A DNA stretch of 64,000 bases from an uncultured Tidjanibacter sp. (GTDB taxonomy: Bacteria; Bacteroidota; Bacteroidia; Bacteroidales; Rikenellaceae): NCBI GenBank assembly GCA_947852905.1, contig CANTVF010000006.1, positions 62,001-126,000 on the forward strand, written 5' to 3'. A program made the translations under genes and the position numbers. The notes under the pieces were generated by a model, which worked only from the letters and a program-made list of their open reading frames with translations, had not been told where the DNA came from and ran no database searches. Below are positions 9,973-19,316 of this stretch, one piece after another. Numbering within the stretch: position 1 is the stretch's first letter; every line of letters starts with the position of its first letter.

Positions 9973-10980
9973 TCATTGCGCCGCCTGCGCTGCGAAAAAA
10001 GCGGCGGCGCGATCCTTGACATTGCGTTGCAGATTGCGATAGAAAAAATTCAGTTCCACGACATGATAATTGCCCACAGGGAACAGATCCGCCAGAGCAG
10101 GCTCGTAATAAGCCGCAGGATCGATACCGGAGACGACGAGCGCTTCGGTAGCATCGTCCAAATATGCGCTTATGACATGCGCCTCCTCTGAAACTATACT
10201 TCCGTCAACCGAAGTGAAAACCGTTCCGAGATGCTCCTCTTTCGTTCCCGGCCGCGAATCGGTACGCCAGTTGAGGGGATTTATGGCCGTTCGGCTGCCT
10301 GACAACAACTCGGTAAGCCTATCGGGACTGGAAACGGAGCTGAACGTCACATAAACACCCGTATCGTCGGCACTGGCTGCAGGTATCAGATACGGCGACA
10401 CGTCGGTATCGCGCACAGGATACCCCAGCGGATAGGCCGCGATCAACCGCGCGTACAGACTGTCGGCCATATCGCGGCACAGCAGCTCTATCACGGCCTT
10501 ACCGCCCTGACTGTGACCTGCAAGAACGAACGGCCGACCATCATTCAGATTCTCGACATAATATCTGAAAGCGGCCTCTATATCGGCATAGGCCACCGCA
10601 AAACGCGACTCGATCACTTCATCGCTCTCCGTCCACGACTCTATGGTTATCTGACGGTAATACGGTGCGAAAAAGTTGGCCTCGTCGGCGAATATACCGC
10701 GCGCCAGCCGTATGGGACCATCGACACTCGCCCGATGAGAAGGCTCGTAAACATCCATATAATGACAGACGTCGCCATCGGCATCCCGCCAATCGAACAC
10801 GCAAGTGGGGACTATGTAAAACACGTCGTAATCCCTGCCTTCGCCTATACCGCCTCCGAACCACGCTTCCGATTGCGCATAATCGGGAGCGACAGGCAAA
10901 TCCGGCTCGGAGTGACCGTTGCAACCGGACAATAATACCGTCCAGCACAGCAACAAGCATAACAACACTTTACGTTTCAT
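9973..10980 (-). CDS. DUF3089-like alpha/beta-hydrolase lipoprotein
   Basis: Lipobox LLSGCNG; YDVFYIVPTCVFDW, nucleophile elbow LAGHSQGG. Start placed at MKRKVLL (10980). Confidence 0.8.
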   Translation of the reverse strand: MKRKVLLCLLLCWTVLLSGCNGHSEPDLPVAPDYAQSEAWFGGGIGEGRDYDVFYIVPTCVFDWRDADGDVCHYMDVYEPSHRASVDGPIRLARGIFADEANFFAPYYRQITIESWTESDEVIESRFAVAYADIEAAFRYYVENLNDGRPFVLAGHSQGGKAVIELLCRDMADSLYARLIAAYPLGYPVRDTDVSPYLIPAASADDTGVYVTFSSVSSPDRLTELLSGSRTAINPLNWRTDSRPGTKEEHLGTVFTSVDGSIVSEEAHVISAYLDDATEALVVSGIDPAAYYEPALADLFPVGNYHVVELNFFYRNLQRNVKDRAAAFFAAQAAQ

Positions 10981-11059
10981 AGCTGTATCAAATAACGCCA
11001 AATTTAATAAATAACGATAATCCGATACCTACTCCGGCACGTGAAATCGCACTGCCGGA

Positions 11060-12256
11060 CTACCGGTCGGCCGACGAAGGGATCAAAAGCCGCATCAACT
11101 TGCCGAAACAATAGGCGACCGCCGCCACGGCTATCGCACCGCCGACATAACCTATCCAAGCCACAGACATGTCGGAACAAACGATTCCGCCGACAAGTGC
11201 GCCGCTGCCTATACCGACATTATAGATACCCGAATATACGGACATGGCCACCGCCGTCGATTGCGGTGCCAACCGTATTATCTCCGACTGGAACACGAGG
11301 TTGAATACCGTTATGGCCAGTCCCCACCCCACGCACAGCGCGACGACCGTTCCGAACGAAAACGACGAAAGATGCAACAGCAACAGTGCCACGGCTATAC
11401 CGACGACCGCAAAACGAATGAACGTCGCAGGATATCTGTCGTAGTAACGCGAAAACAGAATGCTGCCCGCCACGCCGACAATACCGAACAACGTAAGCAC
11501 GCCCGTCACCCAAACTTCGCTCAGATGCGCCACCTGCACGAGAAAAGGCTCTATATAACTGTATCCGGTGTAGTGAGCCGTTATCAACACCAGCGTGAGC
11601 AGATAAACTCCAATAAGCGCCGGTTTCTTCAGCAGCGACGGCACTTTATTGAGGGATATGGCGTTGTCGCTACGGACTTTCGGGAATATAAGCGCCAGCA
11701 ACAGCAATACGGCGGCAGCCGCTACGGCTATGTAAAAGAAAGTCATGCGCCAACCGGCATGAAGACCTATCACTCGCCCCAGAGGTAACCCGACGATCAT
11801 GGCTATCGAAGTACCGGTCACAATAAGCCCCAGAGCCGTGGAACGCCGTCCCCGCGGAGCGACACGCACGGCCAGCGGCGACGCTATCGACCAGAATACC
11901 GCATGCGAACAGGCCACCCCTATGCGAGACGCCATGAGCATGGAATAGGACGATGCTACGGCAGATACCAGATGACTGACTATGAAAAGCCCCACCACGG
12001 CAAGCAACAACCTGCGGTATTCCAGCCGCGACACGAGCAGCATGAGAGGCAACGAAGCCATGGCCACCACCCATGCGTACACCGTTATCAGCAATCCTGC
12101 CTGCGCCTCGTCTATCCCGAAGTCGCGCGCTATATCGCTGAGCAACCCTATAGGAACGAATTCCGATGTATTGAATACGAACGCCGACAGCGTCAACCCG
12201 ACCACCGGCAACCATTTACGAAACAGTAGTCTGCGGCGCAACTGATTTTTCGTCAT
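11060..12256 (-). CDS. MFS transporter (sugar-efflux/SotB-AraJ-like)
   Basis: 398 aa, about 12 hydrophobic segments; NTSEFVPIGLLSDIARDFGIDEAQAGLLITVYAWVVAMASLPLMLL motif typical of the family. Confidence 0.85.
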   Translation of the reverse strand: MTKNQLRRRLLFRKWLPVVGLTLSAFVFNTSEFVPIGLLSDIARDFGIDEAQAGLLITVYAWVVAMASLPLMLLVSRLEYRRLLLAVVGLFIVSHLVSAVASSYSMLMASRIGVACSHAVFWSIASPLAVRVAPRGRRSTALGLIVTGTSIAMIVGLPLGRVIGLHAGWRMTFFYIAVAAAAVLLLLALIFPKVRSDNAISLNKVPSLLKKPALIGVYLLTLVLITAHYTGYSYIEPFLVQVAHLSEVWVTGVLTLFGIVGVAGSILFSRYYDRYPATFIRFAVVGIAVALLLLHLSSFSFGTVVALCVGWGLAITVFNLVFQSEIIRLAPQSTAVAMSVYSGIYNVGIGSGALVGGIVCSDMSVAWIGYVGGAIAVAAVAYCFGKLMRLLIPSSADR

Positions 12257-12635
12257 TTATTCATCCATTTAATCCGCCGCAAAAATAAACGACATTTACG
12301 CAACATGTTCCATGCATTCACGAAATTCGGCTACGCCACATAACCTCCAGACTACATGCCGCATACAGTTTCCGCCACTCATACGACGGTACTCCGGGTC
12401 ACCTCCCCCGGCACGAAACATCCAAGGCCTATAAAACTGACATACTATTGAATTAAACAGTATATTTCATCTCCGCCCATAAAAATCCGCAGATAAAGTC
12501 ATAACTTAGTATCAAATAAACAAACCATGACATTCGCCGCATAGATTTCATACAGCGGTCATGCGCAATAACACGGCATCACGGGATACAACGCTTTCCA
12601 CATACCGAAGCAACAACACATAAAACCTTAAAGTC

Positions 12636-12848
12636 ATGAAAAGAAAAATCGTAGTATCTCTCGCGCTGATGCTGGCCGGACTGACAGGTGCGGCAACGGA
12701 CAACGCAACCGCAGAAACACCGACATGCATGATATTAGATGGGAAAACCTCATACGCCGTACAATGCGCATTTGCCTTCCACACTCGCCAACAGTCGGTA
12801 GAATACCCCGCAAACGACTCTATCGCAAACAAGGAAGAGCTGATATAA
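12636..12848 (+). CDS. Small putative secreted protein (70 aa), unknown function
   Basis: Signal-peptide-like N-terminus MKRKIVVSLALMLAGLTGAATDNATA; short ORF immediately upstream of a TonB-receptor-like gene. Confidence 0.4.
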   Translation: MKRKIVVSLALMLAGLTGAATDNATAETPTCMILDGKTSYAVQCAFAFHTRQQSVEYPANDSIANKEELI

Positions 12849-12905
12849 TATTTAAAGTATCTTTCGTACTATACCCGAAATTACTCACCATCAAACACCA
12901 AGTCC

Positions 12906-15242
12906 ATGAAAACCCTGTTACGCACCATTGCCGTAGTATTCCTGCTGGCAATATCCGTTCAAACGGCATACGGCCAAATCGTTCTGCGAGGCACCGTTAC
13001 TACCGATACCGGAGAAACCGCCGCCTTTGCCAACGTATTGTTGTGCAATCCTAAAGACAGCACCGATGTCATTGCCTCGGCCGTTGTAGACATGCAGGGC
13101 ACATATTCGCTACCGCCACAACAGGAAGGACGCTACACGGCGATAGTACAGCTCACCGGTTATAAAACGATTAACGAAGACATCATGCTCCGGCAACCCT
13201 CGCATGCCAGTACCGCAAATGAAATGGTGCGCGATTTCGTCCTCGAAACAGATGTCGAACAGATCGAGAGCGTGATGGTCGAAGCCAACAACGTCACCCA
13301 GCATCTCGACAGGACAGTCTACGACATCTCCCGCGAAGACCGCAAGCTGGCAGTCACGGCGTTGGATCTAACGCTGAAAGTCCCCCAACTGAGACTCGAT
13401 CCAATGACGCAGAAACTTGCATCGCAGGACGGAGCGCTCAGCATATTCATCAACGGCGCCGCATCGACTGAGCAGGAACTCAAGTCGCTGCGCCCGGAAG
13501 ATATCAAAAGCATGGAATACTACGACCTGCCGCCAATGCGATACGGAGGAGGAACTACGAAGGTCATCAACGTCATAACCAAAGGAGCCGTCGAGGGCAT
13601 CTACGGCGGTATCGACCTGAGCCATGCCTTTACGACAGGTTTTTTCAACGACAGTTTCTATCTACGCTACAATCGCGGCCGCAGCCAACTGGCTTTGAGT
13701 TATTTCGGCAGTTACCGCAATTACCACGACGTCGAGGACCGCACGGAATACGACTACACACTTCTCGGCACGGACTATTCGCGCCGGCAATACGACCACA
13801 GGCCGTTCCACTATTTAGATAACGCTATCAGCCTGCAATATACCAATCAGGTACAAGACAAATATCTGTTCCAAGCCAACTTTTCGCCGAACATCTTCAC
13901 ACGACGTTCCGAAAAGACCTCCAAGATAGACTATATGGTAGGCAACACATCGTCGGTACGTTCAGGTACGTTTGAATTAGCCGACCGTTCATTCGCCCCG
14001 TCGCTAAGCATGTATCTGTGGAAGCAACTTGACAAACGACAGGAAATCATCGCCAACCTCGTAGGAACCTACTTCGATGCGGCGAGCGACTACACTTCCG
14101 AAGAGTATTCGGAGGACAACGAACTCGTACTTAGCGATTTTCAGAGGATGAACAACCATAAGTATTCCGTCATAGGGCAGGCGGTATACGTAAAGAACTT
14201 CGACCACCTGTCGCTATCGGCCGGCGAACGTTTTTCGTTCGAGTCCCTCTCCACGCATCTGGACAATACCTTCGCAAACGACAAGTACCGCACGCAAGTA
14301 ATCACCACCAACACATATGCTGAACTCACGGGTCGTCATTTCGGCAACAAGCTGCAATACCGCGTCTCTATCGGCGCGACCGGACGTCATACGTCCAGCC
14401 GAGAAGTCAAGTCGTGGGACTGGGTTTTCACACCCTCGGTAACCATCGGCTACCAGTTCATGCCTACGCTTATGCTCCGCGCCGGATTCTCGCAGAGCAA
14501 TACCTCCCCCAGCCTCAGTCAGATCAGCAACAGCGCCAGCCTGATATCCGACAACATAGTGTCCCGCGGCAACCCTTATCTTAAAAGCGGTTTTCGGAAC
14601 ACGACATATCTCGGCGTGTCATACAATAACGACTGGCTCTACCTATATCTTACCGGCAGCTTCAACTACGCCAAAAATCCGATCAGTTCCTATTTCATCG
14701 AAGGAGAACAGTATATGGAACTCGTGCAGGAGAACGCTCGTTTCAGCCGTACATACGGATTGAGCTACACCGTACAGATCAATCCGTTCCACAACCGTCT
14801 GATAGTCCTGACGGCACAGGGAGGCCTGTTCCGCCAACAATCCGACAGCGGTTTCGCAGGCAAATACGACCTCTTCACGACTCCACTGACACTGATGCTC
14901 AACATCAACTGGAAAAACTTCACGGCATACTACCAGTGGGGACTGCGGACATATTCGCTCGGCGCGCCATACCTTTCATTAAACGAACCGATCTCCTACG
15001 CTGGCATACAATATCGTTATAAAGACTGGACTTTCTCGGTATCGTGCGTCGGACTTTTGACCGAATTCAGTTACATCAGCAAGACCATACCGGACAGCGC
15101 AGTCAAATATTACAGCAAGAGCGTAATTCACGACAACGAAAACATGCTGCTCGTCAGCGTAGGCTTCCAGTTCGGCAAGGGGCGTGTATACGAAGAACGC
15201 GGCCGCGCGATAGACAATGCCGACACCGATTCGGGACTGTAA
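12906..15242 (+). CDS. Outer membrane beta-barrel / TonB-dependent receptor-like protein
   Basis: 778 aa; signal peptide, CarboxypepD_reg-like N-terminal repeat (VLRGTVTTDTGETAAFANVLL), plug-like region, beta-barrel C-terminus. Confidence 0.85.
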   Translation: MKTLLRTIAVVFLLAISVQTAYGQIVLRGTVTTDTGETAAFANVLLCNPKDSTDVIASAVVDMQGTYSLPPQQEGRYTAIVQLTGYKTINEDIMLRQPSHASTANEMVRDFVLETDVEQIESVMVEANNVTQHLDRTVYDISREDRKLAVTALDLTLKVPQLRLDPMTQKLASQDGALSIFINGAASTEQELKSLRPEDIKSMEYYDLPPMRYGGGTTKVINVITKGAVEGIYGGIDLSHAFTTGFFNDSFYLRYNRGRSQLALSYFGSYRNYHDVEDRTEYDYTLLGTDYSRRQYDHRPFHYLDNAISLQYTNQVQDKYLFQANFSPNIFTRRSEKTSKIDYMVGNTSSVRSGTFELADRSFAPSLSMYLWKQLDKRQEIIANLVGTYFDAASDYTSEEYSEDNELVLSDFQRMNNHKYSVIGQAVYVKNFDHLSLSAGERFSFESLSTHLDNTFANDKYRTQVITTNTYAELTGRHFGNKLQYRVSIGATGRHTSSREVKSWDWVFTPSVTIGYQFMPTLMLRAGFSQSNTSPSLSQISNSASLISDNIVSRGNPYLKSGFRNTTYLGVSYNNDWLYLYLTGSFNYAKNPISSYFIEGEQYMELVQENARFSRTYGLSYTVQINPFHNRLIVLTAQGGLFRQQSDSGFAGKYDLFTTPLTLMLNINWKNFTAYYQWGLRTYSLGAPYLSLNEPISYAGIQYRYKDWTFSVSCVGLLTEFSYISKTIPDSAVKYYSKSVIHDNENMLLVSVGFQFGKGRVYEERGRAIDNADTDSGL

Positions 15243-15308
15243 TCCCGGAAAGCCGAACACGCAGGCCGAACGACTTCGACTACCCACCGGCTGCATCCCA
15301 CATCATTA

Positions 15309-15334
15309 CGCCCGGCCGCTTTTGCCGGGCGTTT
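15309..15334 (+). terminator. Hairpin terminator
   Basis: CGCCCGGC / GCCGGGCG stem followed by TTT, about 65 nt after the receptor stop codon. Confidence 0.65.
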
Positions 15335-15464
15335 ATGAACATACGTCTCGTACAAAACGCCATGCGTCGATATGCGAAATACATGTTCATTTAGTCCGGC
15401 AGACTTTTTGCGGACACGGAAAAATACCGTATTTTTACAAAAGTAGTAACATCAGTAATTACGC

Positions 15465-17528
15465 ATGCTGCCACTGTCCACTGTAGATTTCACCTTGCCC
15501 TTAGCGGATCCGGTTCTGAAGTTTTTGATTGTTCTCCTAATAATTTTAGCGTCTCCGCTACTTCTCAACAAACTGAAGATACCGCAACTGCTGGGACTGA
15601 TAATAGCCGGAGCCGTCATCGGCCCGTACGGCTTCAACCTGATTGTGCGCGACAGCAGCATAATTCTATCAGGTACAGCAGGACTTCTATACATCATGTT
15701 CCTCGCCGGACTGGAGATCAACATGGCCGACTTCAAAAAAAACAGCACGAAAAGTCTCGTATTCGGCCTGTACACGTTCCTTATACCCATGATAATAGGC
15801 ACGTTGGTCAGCATATACGTATTCCGCTTCAGCATACTGTCGTCGGTTCTGCTGGCGAGCATGTTCGCTTCCCATACGCTGATCGCCTATCCGATAGTCA
15901 GCAAACTGGGCATCTCGCGCGACAAGTCGGTCAGCATAACCGTAGGTGGTACCATGATTACCGATACGCTCGCTCTGCTGGTGCTCACCGTCATCGTGGG
16001 TATGGCCACCGGACAGGTAGACAAAGCCTTCTGGCTCGAACTCGGCATCTCCATTACCGTTTTCGCGTTAATCGTCCTGCTCGGTTTTCCTGTCATCGCA
16101 CGCTGGTTCTTCATGCATGTTTCCGACAACACCTCCCAGTATATCTTCGTACTCGCCATGCTGTTCCTCGGCTCGTTCCTCGCACAGCTCGCAGGTACGG
16201 AACCCATAATCGGAGCTTTCCTATCAGGTCTGGCGCTCAACCGGTTCATACCTCACAATTCGTCGCTCATGAACCGAATAGACTTCATAGGCAACGCCAT
16301 ATTCATCCCCATATTCCTGCTGAGCGTAGGCATGCTGATCGACTACCGCGCATTTACCGAATGGGAAACCATAGAGGTAGGCATAGTGATGATAATAGTG
16401 GCCACGGCTGCGAAATATCTGGCGGCATTGCTCACCCAGAAAACATTCCGATTGTCCGTCGACCAGCGCAGGGTCATTTTCGGTCTCAGCAATGCTCAGG
16501 CAGCCGCCACGCTCGCAGCGGTGATAGTCGGCTACAACGTCATAATCGGCACTGATCCAAACGGCGAACCTATCCGTCTGCTGAACGAAAGCGTTCTGAA
16601 CGGCACCATAATGATGATACTTGTCACCTGCATAATGGCCTCTTTCGCCGCACAGAAAGGCGCCCACAACATAGCCGCGCAGGAAACAGCCGACACCGAC
16701 GAAAGCGAAGACAAGCAGGAACACATTCTCATTTCGGTAAGCAACGAAGAAACGGTGGAAGAGCTTGTCAACCTGAGCCTGCTGATCAAATCTCCGCGCA
16801 ACAGGAACGACCTTTACGCCCTCAAGGTGATAGAAAACCGCCTTGCCGACGAGAAACTGCTCCGACAGTCGCGCAAACTGCTGCAAACCGTGGAAAAGAC
16901 CGCCGCCGCATCGGACAACACCATAGAGGGCATACTCCGATACGACATCAACATATCCAACGCGATAACGTGCGTCGCCACCGAACGCGGCATTACAGAC
17001 ATGGTGGTCGGAGTACGCCGCACCAACGACATTCCGCAGGTATCGCTCGGCCGCATACTCGAAAGCCTTCTGTCCGAAAGTAACATAGGAACGTTCATAT
17101 ACAACTCCGCGCAACCGATATCCACCGTCAAACGGCACGTGGTCATCATTCCGGAGCTCGCCGAAAAGGAGGCTGGATTCGGACAGGTCATCGACCGGCT
17201 GCAAAACGTGGCACTCAACACGAGCGCAAAGATCGTATTCTACGGCATAGAAGAAACTCTCTCCGCAGTACGCAAATCCATAACCGCTACGAGCGGAGAC
17301 ATAACATACCGCGAACTGTTCGACTGGAACGACTTCCAGCCCATAATCCAGAGCGTCCGACAGGACGACATGTTGTGGGTTGTCCTGAGCCGTAAGGGAG
17401 GCTTCTCCTATTCGCCGGTCATGTCGAGCATCCCGAAATGGCTGAGCCGCAACTTCTCCACCCACAACATAGTCCTCGTCTATCCGGTACAGGCAAGCCT
17501 CAACGAAGGAACGCGATACTACACTTGA
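15465..17528 (+). CDS. Cation:proton antiporter (CPA2/Kef-type) with C-terminal cytosolic USP-like region
   Basis: 687 aa; LLLNKLKIPQLLGLIIAGAVIGPYGFNL, multiple TM segments, soluble C-terminal third. Confidence 0.9.
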   Translation: MLPLSTVDFTLPLADPVLKFLIVLLIILASPLLLNKLKIPQLLGLIIAGAVIGPYGFNLIVRDSSIILSGTAGLLYIMFLAGLEINMADFKKNSTKSLVFGLYTFLIPMIIGTLVSIYVFRFSILSSVLLASMFASHTLIAYPIVSKLGISRDKSVSITVGGTMITDTLALLVLTVIVGMATGQVDKAFWLELGISITVFALIVLLGFPVIARWFFMHVSDNTSQYIFVLAMLFLGSFLAQLAGTEPIIGAFLSGLALNRFIPHNSSLMNRIDFIGNAIFIPIFLLSVGMLIDYRAFTEWETIEVGIVMIIVATAAKYLAALLTQKTFRLSVDQRRVIFGLSNAQAAATLAAVIVGYNVIIGTDPNGEPIRLLNESVLNGTIMMILVTCIMASFAAQKGAHNIAAQETADTDESEDKQEHILISVSNEETVEELVNLSLLIKSPRNRNDLYALKVIENRLADEKLLRQSRKLLQTVEKTAAASDNTIEGILRYDINISNAITCVATERGITDMVVGVRRTNDIPQVSLGRILESLLSESNIGTFIYNSAQPISTVKRHVVIIPELAEKEAGFGQVIDRLQNVALNTSAKIVFYGIEETLSAVRKSITATSGDITYRELFDWNDFQPIIQSVRQDDMLWVVLSRKGGFSYSPVMSSIPKWLSRNFSTHNIVLVYPVQASLNEGTRYYT

Positions 17529-17718
17529 AGCGCAAACGTTACATTGCGCTTCATAGCTCGCATTCAAATAACCACTAAATCTCAGCAGTATATCGGATAT
17601 CCGTTCATTTCTGTTCCCGACAGAGATAGCCATCTTGTGTGTGCAATATAAAGGCACAAACGGGGTATAATAATAAATTCATGACGTTATCCGCATCATA
17701 TTACCCGTTCAAACGCAC

Positions 17719-18433
17719 ATGCCGCTATGGACCGGCGGCATAGCTCAACAAGCGGTTATCGCCAAAAACGATACACGTCTCAATACTCTCGAAGACAAAA
17801 TATACGGATCGAGCTTATTATGGTCGGAACTGAAATACAATCCCGCACATATAGACAAGCTCGATTTCGATATCGACAGTCTGTACCGACAGACCATGTC
17901 AAGGTGATAACCACAGAAAACGACATATAATACTACAACGATCTGCAAGATTTTTGGCTACGTTCCGTGACGTACATACCTCGCTTATGCGTGCTATAGA
18001 TACGTACGATACGGATTTCGACAGGCCGCTTTATCTGCCAGACATGCTGAAGGGCAAATATTCCTTACCCGGAATACAAGTACCGGGAATAAACCGCCGC
18101 ATGCGCTGTCGCCTATATAATACACTTTGTGTCAACTATTTCCATATAGAATAAAACCGTTTTACGGACAAGACATAGTACACGAGAACGCACCATATAC
18201 GACTATATCCCAGACAGGTATCCGGCTCTCGAACACGCATTGACGGAAATGGAAAAAATGACGGCTGCAAAATATCAGCAACAGGAAACACGTTAAATGT
18301 TTATCCGGCTTGCGAGATTAACCGTGGCCAATCCAGTATTGCCGTTAATTTCGCAAATGAAAGTCTGTGCGACGAGGCACCGAAAGATCCGGATATGGAT
18401 TATCAATTCACAATAAAAGAGACATCGTTATGA
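17719..18433 (+). pseudogene. Candidate decayed coding region (unidentified)
   Basis: Several short protein-like stretches in different + frames: GGIAQQAVIAKNDTRLNTLEDKIYGSSLLWSELKYNPAHIDKLDFDIDSLYRQTMSR, then ATFRDVHTSLMRAIDTYDTDFDRPLYLPDMLKGKYSLPGIQVPG, then DGNGKNDGCKISATGNTLNVYPACEINRGQSSIAVNFANESLCDEAPKDPDMDYQFTIKETSL*; no intact ORF. Confidence 0.3.
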
Positions 18434-18735
18434 AAAAGATCGTATTCAGTTGCGCAGCCGCAGTCTGCATGTTTTTCACCACGACGGCTTTCGCAGCGCA
18501 GGAAAATCCCGGAAATACGACCGGAAAAACCGATAATACGGAATGTTGTTGCCGACCGTGCGAGTGCAAGGACTGCACCTGCACGACCGACTGTTCCGGA
18601 TGCAAAGGTTGCGACGATATGCAGGCATGCGACGAATGCCGCGGCTGCAACCGCGAAGGTACATGCTGCGACAACGGCAAACATCACAACGACCGTCATC
18701 ACCGCAACGGCGGTTGTTGCGACGACAAGCGCTGA
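18430..18735 (+). CDS. Secreted, extremely Cys-rich (metallothionein-like) small protein
   Basis: Signal peptide MKKIVFSCAAAVCMFFTTTAFA then about 79 aa with 17 Cys (ECCCRPCECKDCTCTTDCSGCKGC...) and 4 His; strong terminator downstream. Confidence 0.75.
   Translation: MKKIVFSCAAAVCMFFTTTAFAAQENPGNTTGKTDNTECCCRPCECKDCTCTTDCSGCKGCDDMQACDECRGCNREGTCCDNGKHHNDRHHRNGGCCDDKR
18521..18559 (+). repeat. 39-bp inverted repeat, left arm (inside the Cys-rich gene)
   Basis: CCGGAAAAACCGATAATACGGAATGTTGTTGCCGACCGT; perfect reverse complement of 18951-18989. Confidence 0.97.
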
Positions 18736-18748
18736 TACTATTCCGACA

Positions 18749-18791
18749 AAAAGACCGCACCATGTTTCAACACAATGGTGCGGTCTTTTTT
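18749..18791 (+). terminator. Strong intrinsic terminator after the Cys-rich gene
   Basis: AAAAGACCGCACCAT-N11-ATGGTGCGGTCTTTTTT. Confidence 0.93.
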
Positions 18792-18950
18792 ATTCCGCCT
18801 TGTCATAAACGACAAAAAAATATGGTACGACGTTTCTCAGGTCTCGAAATCGTATCCTCGACAAGTCATGCATCCTTCGTAACAGAATTTACTTTGCCGG
18901 CCGGATAAACAGACTCGACGAAACATGCTCCTCTTTCAAGTTATACCCGA

Positions 18951-18989
18951 ACGGTCGGCAACAACATTCCGTATTATCGGTTTTTCCGG
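18951..18989 (-). repeat. 39-bp inverted repeat, right arm (intergenic)
   Basis: ACGGTCGGCAACAACATTCCGTATTATCGGTTTTTCCGG; reverse complement of 18521-18559. Confidence 0.97.
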
Positions 18990-19251
18990 CCGCAGCTCCA
19001 TATCTATAAACCTTACGTTACGCAATCTGTACCGACATCCGTTTCAGCGATTTCTTTTCCGAAACCCGCAAAACGCAAAACCATATACCCATTACACTGC
19101 AATAATAACAATCCTCCTTGCACAGCAAACGTCTGAAATCATGCCGACACAACTGCGACACCCGTGGCGAATATCGGTCTGTCCCATTACCAATCGCAGA
19201 AAAATAAAGACGGTATAAATTCCATATGCCGTTCCAAAATAACCGTAAACG

Positions 19252-19294
19252 AAAAGAATCCTCCGAAGTTAAAAACTCTTCGGAGGATTCTTTT
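19252..19294 (-). terminator. Intrinsic terminator of S8 peptidase copy 1
   Basis: AAAAGAATCCTCCGAAG-N9-CTTCGGAGGATTCTTTT, 17-bp perfect stem. Confidence 0.92.
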
Positions 19295-19316
19295 CCATAT
19301 CCTATAACGGCAATTA

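Noticed and set aside
16224-17657. 477-aa minus-strand ORF opposite the Kef-type antiporter
   Set aside because: Antisense shadow ORF; no motifs, Tyr/His/Val-rich artefact composition.
18925-19218. 97-aa plus-strand ORF sharing SATTFRIIGFSGR with a minus-strand ORF in the Cys-rich gene
   Set aside because: The shared peptide is just the out-of-frame translation of the 39-bp inverted repeat; the ORF itself has no coding evidence. The repeat is reported instead.
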